Source: Candidatus Marispirochaeta associata
Lineage (GTDB): Bacteria; Spirochaetota; Spirochaetia; JC444; Marispirochaetaceae
Length of the DNA stretch: 64,000 bases
NCBI GenBank assembly: GCA_001749745.1
Contig: JWTM01000418.1
Coordinates: 186,001-250,000 of the forward strand
Direction: 5' to 3'
Part shown: positions 35,928 to 44,911 of the stretch, piece after piece
Layout: each line of letters starts with the position of its first letter
Position numbering within the stretch: position 1 is the stretch's first letter
Made by a program: the position numbers and the translations under genes
The notes under the pieces: generated by a model
The model's database searches: none
The model's input: only the letters and a program-made list of their open reading frames with translations
What the model was told of the DNA's origin: nothing

Positions 35928-38015
35928 GTAGGGCAATAAGGACGGAGCGACCGCCCTTATTGTCCCTCTCACAGAACCGTACGTACGGGTCTCGTATACG
36001 GCTCCTGTTCTCACATATTCAGGTTAGACCTGAGCAGATATTGCGACCTCTATATTTTCGAAATTGAACAGGTTTAGCTCATCAAAGAATACCTTCGGCA
36101 TCGCCATTGCTGCCAATGGACTGTGCGCCGACCTCCAGGAGCTCATTTTTATCGACTTGAATTTCCCCCGGTAACCCAGTTGTCTGAGTCGCCTGTGGAG
36201 TCGTCCCGGCTTTTTCCAGAGCTTGAGTTGAATTGCACGTAGTCTACGTCGAATCCATCCCATGAGATCCCTGAAAACTCTACGGCAGTTCGCCACTCGA
36301 AAGTAGTTCGCAAAGCCGCGTAGTACCGGGTTGAGCTTCTGAATCACCACGCGTAACGGCTTGCCGCCGCCGCGCTTGGTCAGTTTCCTGACCTTCTCTT
36401 TGAAGGCCTTAACCTTCTTCTCCTGAATCAGGGTATATTCCGGGTAGATCGCTACGCCGAGATACTCCACTCCCTCCGCGAATCGGGTGATGTGGGTTTT
36501 CGTCCTGTTGACCCTCAACCCCATCTCTCCTTCCAGCAGTTCCGCGGCTCTTTCCAGTCGCCTCTCCGCCCCTTTCCGGGATGAAGCGAAGATCAGTATA
36601 TCGTCGGCATAGCGCACGATTCGATAGCCTTTCTTCCTGCTCCATTGGTCGAAGTAGTCGAGGTAGATGTTGGCAAGCAGGGGGCTAATGACCCCTCCCT
36701 GCGGACTCCCTTCTTCAGTTGGAATAACCCCGCCATCCTCCATGACTCCGCTCTCCAAGAAGAGCTTTATCAGATTGAGGATGCTGCCGTCGACCACTTT
36801 CCGGCGTACCTGAGCCAGCAGAAAATCATGTTTTAGTGTATCGAAACACCTCGACAGATCCATATCTACTACCCAGTCAAGCTCATACGTGCGCATGAAC
36901 AGGCTCGCCTTCGCTATGGCCTGGTGGCAGCTTCTTCCCGGTCGATACCCGTAACTCGACGGATGAAAGTCCGGGTCGAAGATGGGGGTCAGTATGTCCA
37001 GCAAGACTTGCTGAACTACCCGGTCGCGAACCGTCGGGATGCCGAGTTTCCGCACTCCTCCGTTCGGCTTGGGGATTTCCACCCTCCTCACCGGTAGGGG
37101 TGCGTAGCTCTTCTCCCTCAGTTCTTTCACAAGCTCGGCGAGCTGTTCCGACAAGCCGTCGCCAAAGGCCTTGACGGTCACTCCGTCTATTCCGGGTGCT
37201 CCGTTCGCCGCCTTCACTTTCCGGTATGCCGCCTCCAGCCGTTTCTCTTCCAGCATGCGGCCGTAGAGACTGTACCAGGTTTCTCGCTTTCCTTGTGTCT
37301 GCATCTCTCTTCGTCTAAAGCTTCGTCGTAAAGCTCCTGCTTCTTCCCCGGTTCGGTCCTCTCTTTTAGCTCGCGCTATTCACGGGCAATCTAAAGTTCC
37401 TCGGCCAGGTACTCAAGACAACAGTATCGCGGTTCAGTCCGGCGCTTCCGCACCCGACCGGATCCCGAATACTCTGCTCACTCTCCAGCAGCTTTCCTGT
37501 TGTGCTTTACGCGCCCTCTCCTCCGTCGAAAGATTTCTTATGAGAACTTCCTCCCTTCGCACCGATAGAAACCTTTTGAGTCCCTCCGGCCCCGACTACC
37601 GAGAGTCGGATCGTTCCGGTATTCTCCTCCACACCATTACTGGCTTTCTCAGGCCGGAACTTCAACACTACTATGGATTCATCTGAGACCTCACACCACA
37701 TCGAGTCTGCTTGAGTTTCCTCTTGCGTTCCTCTTACCCAGGCAACCGTTGCTTTTCCAACTACAGCCGTCCAGGATGGTGCCAGGCGTCCCCAGTTACT
37801 GCACGGACTCCCTGTGACTCATTCCATCCTCAATCACACAACGGGTTTGACCAGGTTTCGGGCGTTACGCTATTTTGCACGCTTACCCTCCCGTCATGCC
37901 GAATCAGGTTCGCTTATTCGCTATGTACCAGTCACTCCCTATCACTTCCTTCAGACCCTGCAGTTGGCCCGCAACGCCCTTGTGATTCGGGTTGTCTTCC
38001 CCCTGGTCGGGGCGA
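35928..38015 (-). mobile_element. Group II intron (RNA plus maturase ORF), boundaries approximate
   Basis: About 2.1 kb on the minus strand. Domain V is at 35974-36004 (GAGCCGTATACG ... TACGGTTC) and domain VI is the hairpin CAATAAGG / CCTTATTG at 35934-35962; the RNA should end near 35928 (CCCTAC). The long structured leader 37305-38015, including segments such as GGCATGACGGGAGG and GCCCGAAACCTGG, is domain I-III RNA; a plausible 5' end is near 38015, where no perfect GTGYG is present. It sits between convergent genes and just downstream of the mdh terminator, in the same orientation, as terminator-targeting introns do. The stretch 37305-38015 contains no protein gene. Confidence 0.82.
36024..37304 (-). 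CDS. ltrA: Group II intron reverse transcriptase/maturase
   Basis: 426 residues. Reverse-transcriptase blocks are in order: RRVEIPKPNGGVRKLGIP, DMDLSRCFDTL, GSPQGGVISPLLANIYL and the catalytic RYADDILIFA. The maturase X domain follows (LNPVLRGFANYF ... WIRRRLRAIQLKLWKKPGR). No C-terminal HNH endonuclease is present, as in several bacterial classes that use retrohoming into single-stranded or hairpin targets. The frame is intact, so the element may still be mobile. Encoded within domain IV, ending 20 bases before domain V. Confidence 0.95.
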   Translation of the reverse strand: MQTQGKRETWYSLYGRMLEEKRLEAAYRKVKAANGAPGIDGVTVKAFGDGLSEQLAELVKELREKSYAPLPVRRVEIPKPNGGVRKLGIPTVRDRVVQQVLLDILTPIFDPDFHPSSYGYRPGRSCHQAIAKASLFMRTYELDWVVDMDLSRCFDTLKHDFLLAQVRRKVVDGSILNLIKLFLESGVMEDGGVIPTEEGSPQGGVISPLLANIYLDYFDQWSRKKGYRIVRYADDILIFASSRKGAERRLERAAELLEGEMGLRVNRTKTHITRFAEGVEYLGVAIYPEYTLIQEKKVKAFKEKVRKLTKRGGGKPLRVVIQKLNPVLRGFANYFRVANCRRVFRDLMGWIRRRLRAIQLKLWKKPGRLHRRLRQLGYRGKFKSIKMSSWRSAHSPLAAMAMPKVFFDELNLFNFENIEVAISAQV

Positions 38016-38039
38016 CGCCGGTTTCTTCCATCCGGCCGG

Positions 38040-38063
38040 GTTTGCCCGCTTCGCTGGGCAAAC
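38040..38063 (-). repeat. Second stem-loop next to the mdh terminator
   Basis: GTTTGCCC / GGGCAAAC (38040-38047 and 38056-38063), directly between the mdh terminator and the intron's 5' region; it could be part of the intron target or a tandem terminator. Confidence 0.5.
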
Positions 38064-38089
38064 AAAAAGGCTCCCGTCTCCGGGAGCCT
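38064..38089 (-). terminator. Rho-independent terminator of mdh copy 2
   Basis: Stem AGGCTCCCG / CGGGAGCCT with a four-base loop (38068-38076, 38081-38089), followed on the minus strand by TTTTTG. It begins 27 bases after the mdh stop. Confidence 0.88.
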
Positions 38090-38115
38090 CGTTCTATGGC
38101 TACTATCGAAACGGT

Positions 38116-39042
38116 CTAGTACCCCAGACTCTTCAGCACCTCTTTGTAAGTGTCGGCCGAATTTTTCAGAGCCGAGGACTCCTCGTCCGTCAGCTTCAAT
38201 TCGACTACCTTCTCCACCCCGCCGGCCCCGAGCATAACGGGCACGCCGATGCAGAGATTATCCAGCCCGTACTCGCCCTCGAGCAGGGTCGAGGCGGGAA
38301 GCAGCTTCTTCTCGTCCAACAGGATCGCCTTGGCCATCTCTACCGAGGAGGCCGCAGGCGCGTAGTAGGCCGAACCGGTCTTCAAGAGGGAAACAATCTC
38401 GCCCCCGCCCTTGCGGGTCCGTTCGACAATGGCTTCAAGCCTGTCGGCGGGGATCAGGTCGCCCACGGGGATACCGGCTACGGTGGTGTAGCGGGTCAGA
38501 GGCACCATGGTGTCGCCGTGGCCGCCTAAAACCATGGCCTGGGTGTCGGTCATGGCGACGCCTAACTCCATGGCGATAAAGCTCCGGAAGCGGATCGAGT
38601 CGAGCACGCCCGCCTGGCCGACGACCTGGTTCTTGGGGAAGCCGGTTACCTTGAGGGCGTGGTAGGTCATGATATCCAGGGGATTGGAGACGACGATCAC
38701 GTAGGCGTCGGGAGCGTACTTGGCGATATTCTCGGCCACGCTGCCCATAATCTTGGCGTTTGTGCTGATCAGGTCCTCTCTGGACATTCCGGGCTTGCGG
38801 GGAATACCGGCGGTGACGATAACCACGCTTGCGCCGGCGATATCGGCATAGTCGTTACTGCCGACGATGCTGCAGTTGTAGCCGCGGATGGGGCCGGCTT
38901 CGGTCATGTCGAGGGCGCGCCCCTGGGGCATCCCTTCTACGATGTCGACCAGGACGACGTCGGCCAGGTTGGCCTCGGCCACGTACTGGGCGGCGGTGGC
39001 GCCGACGTTTCCGGCTCCGATACAGGCAATCTTCTTTTCCAT
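38116..39042 (-). CDS. mdh: Malate dehydrogenase, copy 2
   Basis: 308 residues with the same motifs as copy 1 (GAGNVGATAA, GIPRKPGMSREDL, HGDTMVPL) and only a handful of substitutions, most of them near the C-terminus (for example LTDEESSALKNSADTYKEV against LTDAESSALKTSADTYKDV). Same GGAGGAAAG ribosome site before ATG 39042. It has its own terminator, unlike copy 1. Upstream DNA differs completely from that of copy 1, so the duplication covers little beyond the gene. Confidence 0.92.
   Translation of the reverse strand: MEKKIACIGAGNVGATAAQYVAEANLADVVLVDIVEGMPQGRALDMTEAGPIRGYNCSIVGSNDYADIAGASVVIVTAGIPRKPGMSREDLISTNAKIMGSVAENIAKYAPDAYVIVVSNPLDIMTYHALKVTGFPKNQVVGQAGVLDSIRFRSFIAMELGVAMTDTQAMVLGGHGDTMVPLTRYTTVAGIPVGDLIPADRLEAIVERTRKGGGEIVSLLKTGSAYYAPAASSVEMAKAILLDEKKLLPASTLLEGEYGLDNLCIGVPVMLGAGGVEKVVELKLTDEESSALKNSADTYKEVLKSLGY
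38116..39042 (-). repeat. Direct repeat: mdh copy 2
   Basis: Partner of 25644-26570 in the same orientation; 38366-38718 is identical to 25894-26246 by eye. Recombination between the copies would remove about 12.5 kb including the opp module and the intron. Confidence 0.9.
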
Positions 39043-39222
39043 CTTTCCTCCGAGTTCTATCGTCTCCTTCCCCTTAGTAAGCGGAAGCAACGGGCTCTGT
39101 TCTGATCAAAATACCATATATATCCGGCTTTGGAAACTGCATACGTAGTCACATGCCTGCAATAGCTTGTTTTTTCAAGGTTTTTAACCCACCATTGAAC
39201 GAGAAAGGAGCCCGCTGAATCC

Positions 39223-41853
39223 GTGAATAACTGGCATACCCTGAATATCGACACCTGCCGAGAGCGCCTCGGCACCGATTTGACCACCGGTCTGACGAGG
39301 GAGCAGCATCGTTCGGCCCTCGAGCAGCATGGTCCCAACCGCTTGAGCGAGGGGAGAAGAAAATCCCTTATGGCCATGATCCTGGCGCAATTCAACAACC
39401 TCCTGACCCTAATCCTGATGGCCGCTGCGCTGGTATCGGGAATCTTGGGAGAGATACCCGACGCGATCATTATCCTCGCGGTTATCGCCATCAACACCGT
39501 CGTCGGGGTAACCCAGGAATCGAAGGCTGAGGAGGCCTTAGCGGCGTTGAAGCGCATGGCCTCGCCCAAAGCACTGGTCAAACGGAACGGCGTAACTATC
39601 GAGATCCCCACCGAGGAGCTGGTCCCCGGCGATCTGGTACTGCTCGAGGCCGGGCGTGTCGTCCCCTGCGACATTCGACTGGCCGAAAGCGCCGACCTGA
39701 AGATCGATGAATCGGCCCTCACCGGGGAATCGGTGCCTGCGGAAAAAGAGGCCGAAGCGCAGCCGGATGAGGATGCCCCCTTGGGCGATCGGCTCAACAT
39801 GGCTTATATGTCGACCCTGGTCAGCTACGGCCGAGGAGCGGGAATCGCCGTCGCCACCGGAATGCAAACCGAGATCGGGAAGATCGCGACCATGCTGGAA
39901 GCCGCCGAAGAGGAGCGCACGCCGCTGCAGAAGAAACTCGACAGCTTCGGACGCATCTTGGGCCTGGCGATCCTGGGACTCTGCGCCCTGATGTTCGCCG
40001 TCGGTTTCCTGCGGGAGTTTGCGGACGGTGGCGCGGAGGGAGAAGCGATATTCGAACTCTTCTTCACCGCGGTCAGTCTCGCTGTGGCCGCCATCCCGGA
40101 GGGAATGACCGCCATCGTTACCATCGTCCTCGCCATGGGAGTTACCCGGATGAGCCGCAGAAACGCGATAATCCGTACCCTGCCGGCGGTGGAGACCCTC
40201 GGGGCGGTTACCACAATCTGCTCGGATAAGACCGGCACCCTGACTCAGAACAGAATGACCGTACGCCGGCTCTATACCGAGGGGGAGACCCGGAACCTCA
40301 GCCTCCAGGCAACGGCAGCGGAACAGAAGCTCCTCCGGATAATGGCCCTCTGCAATGACGCTACCCTCTCCACCGGGGACCCTACCGAGATCGCCCTGGT
40401 CGCCGCGGCGGAGACGGCGGGTCTCAAGAAGAGCGAGCTTGATCAGGAGCAGAAGAGGGAGGACGAGCTGCCCTTCGACTCGGTCAGGAAGATGATGAGC
40501 ACCGTCCACCGTCAAATGGACGGCCGCTACCTGGTCTGCACCAAGGGGGCCACCGACAGCCTGCTTAGCCGCTGCACCCGGGTACTTACCGCCGACGGAA
40601 TACGTCCCCTGAATCAGGCAGGAAAGGAGGCGATTACTACGGCCGCGGAGGAGCTCTCTTCCCAAGCCTTGCGGGTGCTTTCCGGGGCTTACAAGGAGAT
40701 CGACGAGCTCGGCGGCGTATACGAAGAGGATCTGATCTATGTCGGATTCCAGGGGATGATCGATCCCCCCCGGGAGGAGGTGAAAGCGTCGATCGCCGAA
40801 GCGAAGAGCGCAGGGATCGCCCCGGTGATGATTACCGGCGATCATAAGACCACCGCCGTCGCTATCGCCCGGGAGCTGAAGCTGATAGAGTCCGGGGACG
40901 GAGAAGCTCTCTCCGGATCAGAGATAGATGACCTTTCTCAGGCGGAGCTGGTGCAGGCCTGCGGATCGGTGCGTGTCTTCGCCCGGGTCTCCCCGGAGCA
41001 TAAGGTGCGGATCGTCGACGCCTTTCAGGACCGGGGCGAGGTAGTTTCCATGACCGGCGACGGCGTCAACGACGGGCCCTCCCTCAAAGCCGCCGATATC
41101 GGGGTCGCCATGGGCATGAGCGGCACCGACGTAGCCAAGGGCGCAAGCGACATGGTCCTTACCGACGATAACTTTGGCACCATCGTCTTCGCCGTTCGGG
41201 AGGGGCGGAACATCTACACCAACATCAAGAAGACGATCGGCTTCCTCCTCTCCTGCAATGCCGGAGAGATCGTGGCGGTTTTCACGGCCATCCTCTTCGG
41301 CTGGGCGAGTCCCTTACGGCCCACCCACATCTTGTGGGTCAACCTGATTACCGACACCTTCCCCGCCCTGGCCTTAGGGGTCGATTCGGACGATCCCGAT
41401 GCGATGCAGCGCCCTCCCCGGCCCCCGAAGGAGAGCCTCTTTGCCGGCGGAACGGGAATAACGGTGGTGCTGAACGGCCTTTTGATCGGTTTTTTGACCC
41501 TCGGCCTCTTCGCCTGGGGACTGAAGCGGTACGACGATTCGCTGATCCACGCCCGAACCCTCGCTTTTGCAGTCTTGAGCATCTCCCAGCTGGTACACGC
41601 CTTCAACCTGCGCCATCCCCGGCATCTCCTGTTCAAGCTGAAGATCAATCCCTATCTCTTCCTGGCCCTTATCGCCGGAGGGCTGCTTCAGTTCGGAGTG
41701 ATCATGGTACCGGCGGTGGCCCGATTCTTCGGCGTCGTACCTTTAAGTCTCTCCGACTGGCTGCTTGTAGGCCTCCTGTCGCTGGTTCCGCTGTTTCTGA
41801 ATGAGGGAGTAAAACTAGTCAGAAATCTGCTGGGGATTGCTAAAAAGACTTGA
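39223..41853 (+). CDS. P-type cation (Ca2+-type) transporting ATPase
   Basis: 876-residue P2-type pump. Actuator motif [13 protein letters not shown]4 motif [11 protein letters not shown], phosphorylation site [19 protein letters not shown] nucleotide site and hinge [23 protein letters not shown]-terminal six-helix domain with [16 protein letters not shown]. The M4 and M6 polar residues fit Ca2+ pumps (SERCA/PMCA group) rather than heavy-metal P1B pumps. GTG start, with AAAGGAG 11 bases upstream. It could also act on Mg2+ or Mn2+. Confidence 0.88.
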   Translation: MNNWHTLNIDTCRERLGTDLTTGLTREQHRSALEQHGPNRLSEGRRKSLMAMILAQFNNLLTLILMAAALVSGILGEIPDAIIILAVIAINTVVGVTQESKAEEALAALKRMASPKALVKRNGVTIEIPTEELVPGDLVLLEAGRVVPCDIRLAESADLKIDESALTGESVPAEKEAEAQPDEDAPLGDRLNMAYMSTLVSYGRGAGIAVATGMQTEIGKIATMLEAAEEERTPLQKKLDSFGRILGLAILGLCALMFAVGFLREFADGGAEGEAIFELFFTAVSLAVAAIPEGMTAIVTIVLAMGVTRMSRRNAIIRTLPAVETLGAVTTICSDKTGTLTQNRMTVRRLYTEGETRNLSLQATAAEQKLLRIMALCNDATLSTGDPTEIALVAAAETAGLKKSELDQEQKREDELPFDSVRKMMSTVHRQMDGRYLVCTKGATDSLLSRCTRVLTADGIRPLNQAGKEAITTAAEELSSQALRVLSGAYKEIDELGGVYEEDLIYVGFQGMIDPPREEVKASIAEAKSAGIAPVMITGDHKTTAVAIARELKLIESGDGEALSGSEIDDLSQAELVQACGSVRVFARVSPEHKVRIVDAFQDRGEVVSMTGDGVNDGPSLKAADIGVAMGMSGTDVAKGASDMVLTDDNFGTIVFAVREGRNIYTNIKKTIGFLLSCNAGEIVAVFTAILFGWASPLRPTHILWVNLITDTFPALALGVDSDDPDAMQRPPRPPKESLFAGGTGITVVLNGLLIGFLTLGLFAWGLKRYDDSLIHARTLAFAVLSISQLVHAFNLRHPRHLLFKLKINPYLFLALIAGGLLQFGVIMVPAVARFFGVVPLSLSDWLLVGLLSLVPLFLNEGVKLVRNLLGIAKKT

Positions 41854-41893
41854 AAAATGGAAGCTTTTCGTCTACAATTTGGTCATACCAAAT
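41850..41893 (+). promoter_or_regulatory. Ferredoxin promoter with inverted repeat
   Basis: TTGAAA (41850-41855, overlapping the ATPase stop), 17-bp spacer, TACAAT (41873-41878). A perfect inverted repeat ATTTGGT / ACCAAAT (41877-41883, 41887-41893) begins inside the -10 and spans the start site, either an operator or a short leader hairpin. Confidence 0.65.
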
Positions 41894-41908
41894 CTTGGGA
41901 GGTATCTC

Positions 41909-42079
41909 ATGGCATACAAAATTACCGATGAGTGCACCAACTGCGGCGCTTGCGAACCTGAGTGTCCCGTTGAGGCCATAAGCGAAAAGGGCGATATGCG
42001 CGTCATCGATCCCGATGCATGCACCGACTGCGGCGCTTGCGCCGAGGTCTGCCCCGTCGAGGCAATCGTAGCGGGCTAA
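41909..42079 (+). CDS. 2[4Fe-4S] ferredoxin
   Basis: 56-residue clostridial-type electron carrier with two cluster motifs, [16 protein letters not shown] and [22 protein letters not shown] precedes ATG 41909; the longer in-frame start overlaps the ATPase gene and would add a non-family N-terminus. Own promoter and terminator, so monocistronic. Consistent with an anaerobic metabolism using pyruvate or aldehyde oxidoreductases. Confidence 0.95.
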   Translation: MAYKITDECTNCGACEPECPVEAISEKGDMRVIDPDACTDCGACAEVCPVEAIVAG

Positions 42080-42102
42080 TCGCACACGATTCACGGTTTC
42101 AA

Positions 42103-42137
42103 AACCCGATCCACTGATTGAGGATCGGGTTTTTTTT
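42103..42137 (+). terminator. Rho-independent terminator after ferredoxin
   Basis: Stem AACCCGATCC / GGATCGGGTT (42103-42112, 42122-42131) followed by a run of T to 42137. Confidence 0.92.
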
Positions 42138-42219
42138 GTCCGAATACTCTTTACGCTAAATCTTCAGTTTGCGCAGATCCTCTTTCACCCGCTCCAGATC
42201 GAGAATCCAGTCCTCGATA

Positions 42220-42909
42220 TCACAGCGCCGCCTCAAAGGCCGCTTTTGCATGCAGCTCGGTGGTATCGAGGACAGGGACGGAGAGATCGCCCGGCTTGAT
42301 AACCAGCGGGAGCTCGGTGCAGCCCAGAATGACCGCCTCGGCCCCTTCGGCGATGAGTTCTTCGGCATATTTGGTAAGCTTCGCGGTTGATTCTTTTTTG
42401 AATACTCCCCGGCAGTGCTCCTCGAAGATGATGCGGTCGATCTCGAGACGCGCCTCTTCCGGAGGGGTGAGTACCTTCAGCCCAGAACGCTCCGACAGGC
42501 GCTCGGCATAGAAATCCATCTCCATGGTGAACTTGGTCCCCAACAGCGCCGTAGTAGAGGCGCCGAGCCGTCGGCACTCCTCCCCGGCGGCGTCGGCAAT
42601 ATGCACGAGCGGTATCGAGACGGCGGCCTGCACTTTATCCGCCAATAGATGCATGGTGTTGGTGGCGATCAGAATCAGCTCAGCTCCGGCCCGCTCGAGG
42701 GCGTGAGCTTTCTCGACCAGCACCTCCTCTACCAGATCCCAGCGGTCCTCGTGCATCCATTCGGCCAGGGGTGCAAAATCGACCGAAGCCACTATACACT
42801 CCGCCGAATGAAGCCCCCCGAGCCGTTCCGCGGCCGTCTCGTTCAGGATGCGATAGTACTCTTTGGTCGATTCCCAGCTCATGCCGCCCAAGATGCCGAT
42901 CTGCTTCAT
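42220..42909 (-). CDS. Aspartate/glutamate racemase-family protein
   Basis: 229 residues. The two catalytic cysteine positions of the Asp/Glu racemase family are at the ends of the two lobes: IATNTMHLLAD, where the first Cys position reads T, and ILGCTELPLVI, where the second Cys is present. N-terminus IGILGGMSWESTKEYYR is the family start. One-Cys members can lose racemase activity or act on other substrates, so the function is uncertain. ATG 42909 has GGGGG six bases upstream and is chosen over in-frame starts further up. Confidence 0.8.
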   Translation of the reverse strand: MKQIGILGGMSWESTKEYYRILNETAAERLGGLHSAECIVASVDFAPLAEWMHEDRWDLVEEVLVEKAHALERAGAELILIATNTMHLLADKVQAAVSIPLVHIADAAGEECRRLGASTTALLGTKFTMEMDFYAERLSERSGLKVLTPPEEARLEIDRIIFEEHCRGVFKKESTAKLTKYAEELIAEGAEAVILGCTELPLVIKPGDLSVPVLDTTELHAKAAFEAAL

Positions 42910-42976
42910 CGATTTCCCCCGCAATATTATTTTCGGTATCTTAGTAGGAAGAATACGAGTAGGTAAAGGTGAACCG

Positions 42977-43210
42977 ATGTTGAAGTTTCTTGATTCCATT
43001 CCCTATCCCGCCCTCTTGATTATCGCCGTAATGCTGGGCCTGGCTCCCTTCCAGCCCATGCCCCATCTCTTCGAGAAGATCGGTATGCTCAGCCGCGGTG
43101 AATTGAGCAAACCCATCGATATCTTCGATCTCCTGCTGCATAGTACTCCGATAATCCTATTGGCGGTAAAGGTGATCAGGGATGCGGTTCTTGGGCGCTT
43201 CGGCGGATAA
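42977..43210 (+). CDS. Small membrane protein, 77 residues
   Basis: Two hydrophobic segments (YPALLIIAVMLGLAPF and LLHSTPIILLAVKVI) around a loop with PHLFEKIGMLSRGEL. Proteins of this look are commonly labelled RND transporter in databases, but the size rules out a pump; function unknown. AAAGGTG before the ATG. Divergent from the racemase-like gene. Confidence 0.65.
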   Translation: MLKFLDSIPYPALLIIAVMLGLAPFQPMPHLFEKIGMLSRGELSKPIDIFDLLLHSTPIILLAVKVIRDAVLGRFGG

Positions 43211-43250
43211 AGTAATCGCTTTTTCTCATTTTTTTGATTATAATTAGCCC

Positions 43251-43436
43251 ATGAACATCGAAGGAATATCAGTCGGCATCAGCCAGGCGCAGGTACAAGC
43301 GGAAGCGGGGATGAAGGTCCAGAAGATGGCCCAGGACGGCATGGAACTCCAGGGCGAAGCGGTGCAGCAGCTCATCGCCAGCGCGGAGATACCGGTCGAC
43401 CCCATGCTGGGCCAGCAGATAGACATTCAAGCTTAA
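43251..43436 (+). CDS. YjfB-family putative motility protein
   Basis: 61 residues, starting MNIEGISVGISQAQVQAEAG and ending DPMLGQQIDIQA, the pattern of the YjfB (putative motility) family; small, no membrane segment. A TATAAT hexamer (43239-43244) ends six bases before the ATG and there is no Shine-Dalgarno, so it may be translated from a very short leader. Confidence 0.7.
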   Translation: MNIEGISVGISQAQVQAEAGMKVQKMAQDGMELQGEAVQQLIASAEIPVDPMLGQQIDIQA

Positions 43437-43486
43437 GCACTTGGCCTTCAAGTAGTCTTCATCCGACATAGATTCTATATCAGTTA

Positions 43487-43505
43487 AGCCCCCCGTATGG
43501 GGGCT
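43487..43505 (+). terminator. Probable terminator between yjfB and arsR
   Basis: Stem AGCCCCC / GGGGGCT (43487-43493, 43499-43505) with a short T-rich tail CTTTA; about 50 bases after the yjfB-like stop. Confidence 0.5.
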
Positions 43506-43511
43506 CTTTAC

Positions 43512-43540
43512 TTGACATTATTTAGCTATTTTGCTAATTA
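43512..43540 (+). promoter_or_regulatory. arsR promoter with overlapping operator
   Basis: TTGACA (43512-43517), 17-bp spacer, TAATTA (43535-43540), and a perfect inverted repeat TTAGC-N6-GCTAA (43522-43526, 43533-43537) inside it. The operator blocks the -10, the standard ArsR/SmtB arrangement. The ATG at 43548 follows with almost no leader. Confidence 0.72.
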
Positions 43541-43547
43541 TCTAATT

Positions 43548-43886
43548 ATGAAAACAGAGAGCTGCAGTTGCGGCATAAGCAGCCCGGCGCAGAGTCGGGT
43601 AGAGATGAACCAGGAGCTCGCCGCATCGGAGGCGCAGGTCTTCAAGGCCTTGGGACATCCGAGCCGGATAATCCTCCTGGATGCGCTTAAAAACGGCGAA
43701 CGCTGCGTCTGCGAGCTTGCCGATCTCGTACCGGGACAGCTGCCTACCGTAAGCCGCCACCTGGCCCTCTTGAAGAGCGCCGGGATCGTTAGCGACCGCA
43801 AACAGGGACAAAACGTCTACTACCGACTTACCCTCACCTGCGTCAGTGAGTTCATCGCCTGTATAGCTACTAAATTAGGAGAATAG
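43548..43886 (+). CDS. arsR: ArsR/SmtB-family metalloregulator
   Basis: 112 residues, winged helix. ALGHPSRIILLDAL, then GERCVCELADL (the ELCVC-like metal-site helix), then PTVSRHLALLKSAGIVSDRKQGQNVYYRL. An additional N-terminal pair in ESCSCG could also bind thiophilic metal. ATG 43548 follows the promoter directly. Represses itself plus the permease and thioredoxin genes; released by arsenite, antimonite or a similar metal. Confidence 0.88.
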   Translation: MKTESCSCGISSPAQSRVEMNQELAASEAQVFKALGHPSRIILLDALKNGERCVCELADLVPGQLPTVSRHLALLKSAGIVSDRKQGQNVYYRLTLTCVSEFIACIATKLGE

Positions 43887-43891
43887 TCTCG

Positions 43892-44896
43892 ATGCTCTCA
43901 ATCTTTACTCTTCTTGCGGATTTTCTCGTCTATTCCCTGGCGGGTCTCGATCCTTCAGCCAGATTTGCTTCAAGCCTCCACTTCTTCATCGAGGATGTAA
44001 GCAAGATCTTTTTCCTAGTCACGGTAATGATCTATCTCATAGCCTTGCTCCGGGCCGGTATGGATACGGAGAAGGTCCGGAATTATCTCTCCGGGAAGAC
44101 AAGGCTCTTCGGCTACCTGACAGCTTCCGGTTTGGGAGCGGTAACCCCCTTCTGCTCCTGTTCGAGCATTCCCCTCTTCCTCGGATTCACCCAGGCCAGA
44201 ATTCCCCTGGGAATAACCATGGCCTTTCTTATCACCTCTCCCATCGTCAACGAGGTGGCGCTGGTGCTCTTGGGCGGAATTCTCGGCCTGCGCTTTATGC
44301 TGATCTATCTCGCAATCGGCCTGGGTGCGGGGATCATCGGCGGTTTTTTTCTGGATGCCATCAAAGCCGAGCGCTATCTAACCCCCCTGGTCTCCCAGGT
44401 AAAGGCAGCCTCACCGGTAAGCGCTCCAACCTGCGACTGTGAGTCGGAATCCGCGCAGGTGGCCACTGCAACCCGCATCGGCCTATCCGAGCGGCACGCC
44501 TTCGCCAAGCAGGAACTGAAGGAGATCCTTGGGCGCATCTGGAAATGGGTCTTTATCGGCATCGGGGCCGGGGCCCTGCTGCACGGCTATGTGCCGGAGG
44601 AGTTTATCACCAGCCACCTCGGATCGGGAAGCTGGTGGAGCGTTCCCGCTGCGGTTCTATTGGGGATCCCTCTCTATTCGAACGCCTCGGGGATGATCCC
44701 GGTGGCCGAGAGTCTCTTGGGGAAGGGCTTGCCGGTGGGAACCACCCTGGCCTTTATGATGAGTACCGTAGCCGCCAGTTTTCCGGAGTTTATGCTCTTG
44801 AAACAGGTCATGAAGCCCCGGCTTCTGGGAATTTTCTTCGTAATGCTGTTGGTCTTCTTTACCGTGGCCGGCTGGATTTTAAATATTATTTACTAG
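43892..44896 (+). CDS. ArsP-like permease (DUF318 family)
   Basis: 334 residues, about eight hydrophobic segments. Signature TPFCSCSSIPLFLGF and ITSPIVNEVALVLLGG, repeated in the second half as IPLYSNASGMIPV and MMSTVAASFPEFMLL. ArsP-type permeases export trivalent organoarsenicals. The central cytoplasmic loop carries CDCES. Five bases after arsR; third gene is a CXXC protein. Confidence 0.82.
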   Translation: MLSIFTLLADFLVYSLAGLDPSARFASSLHFFIEDVSKIFFLVTVMIYLIALLRAGMDTEKVRNYLSGKTRLFGYLTASGLGAVTPFCSCSSIPLFLGFTQARIPLGITMAFLITSPIVNEVALVLLGGILGLRFMLIYLAIGLGAGIIGGFFLDAIKAERYLTPLVSQVKAASPVSAPTCDCESESAQVATATRIGLSERHAFAKQELKEILGRIWKWVFIGIGAGALLHGYVPEEFITSHLGSGSWWSVPAAVLLGIPLYSNASGMIPVAESLLGKGLPVGTTLAFMMSTVAASFPEFMLLKQVMKPRLLGIFFVMLLVFFTVAGWILNIIY

Positions 44897-44911
44897 TAAG
44901 GAGTATGAGTT

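Noticed and set aside
42156..42219. Plausible-looking peptide tail (DIEDWILDLERVKEDLRKLKI) after the racemase stop
   Set aside because: It is in another frame with no start codon or ribosome site; the racemase is already full length. Possibly a decayed neighbour, but not supportable.
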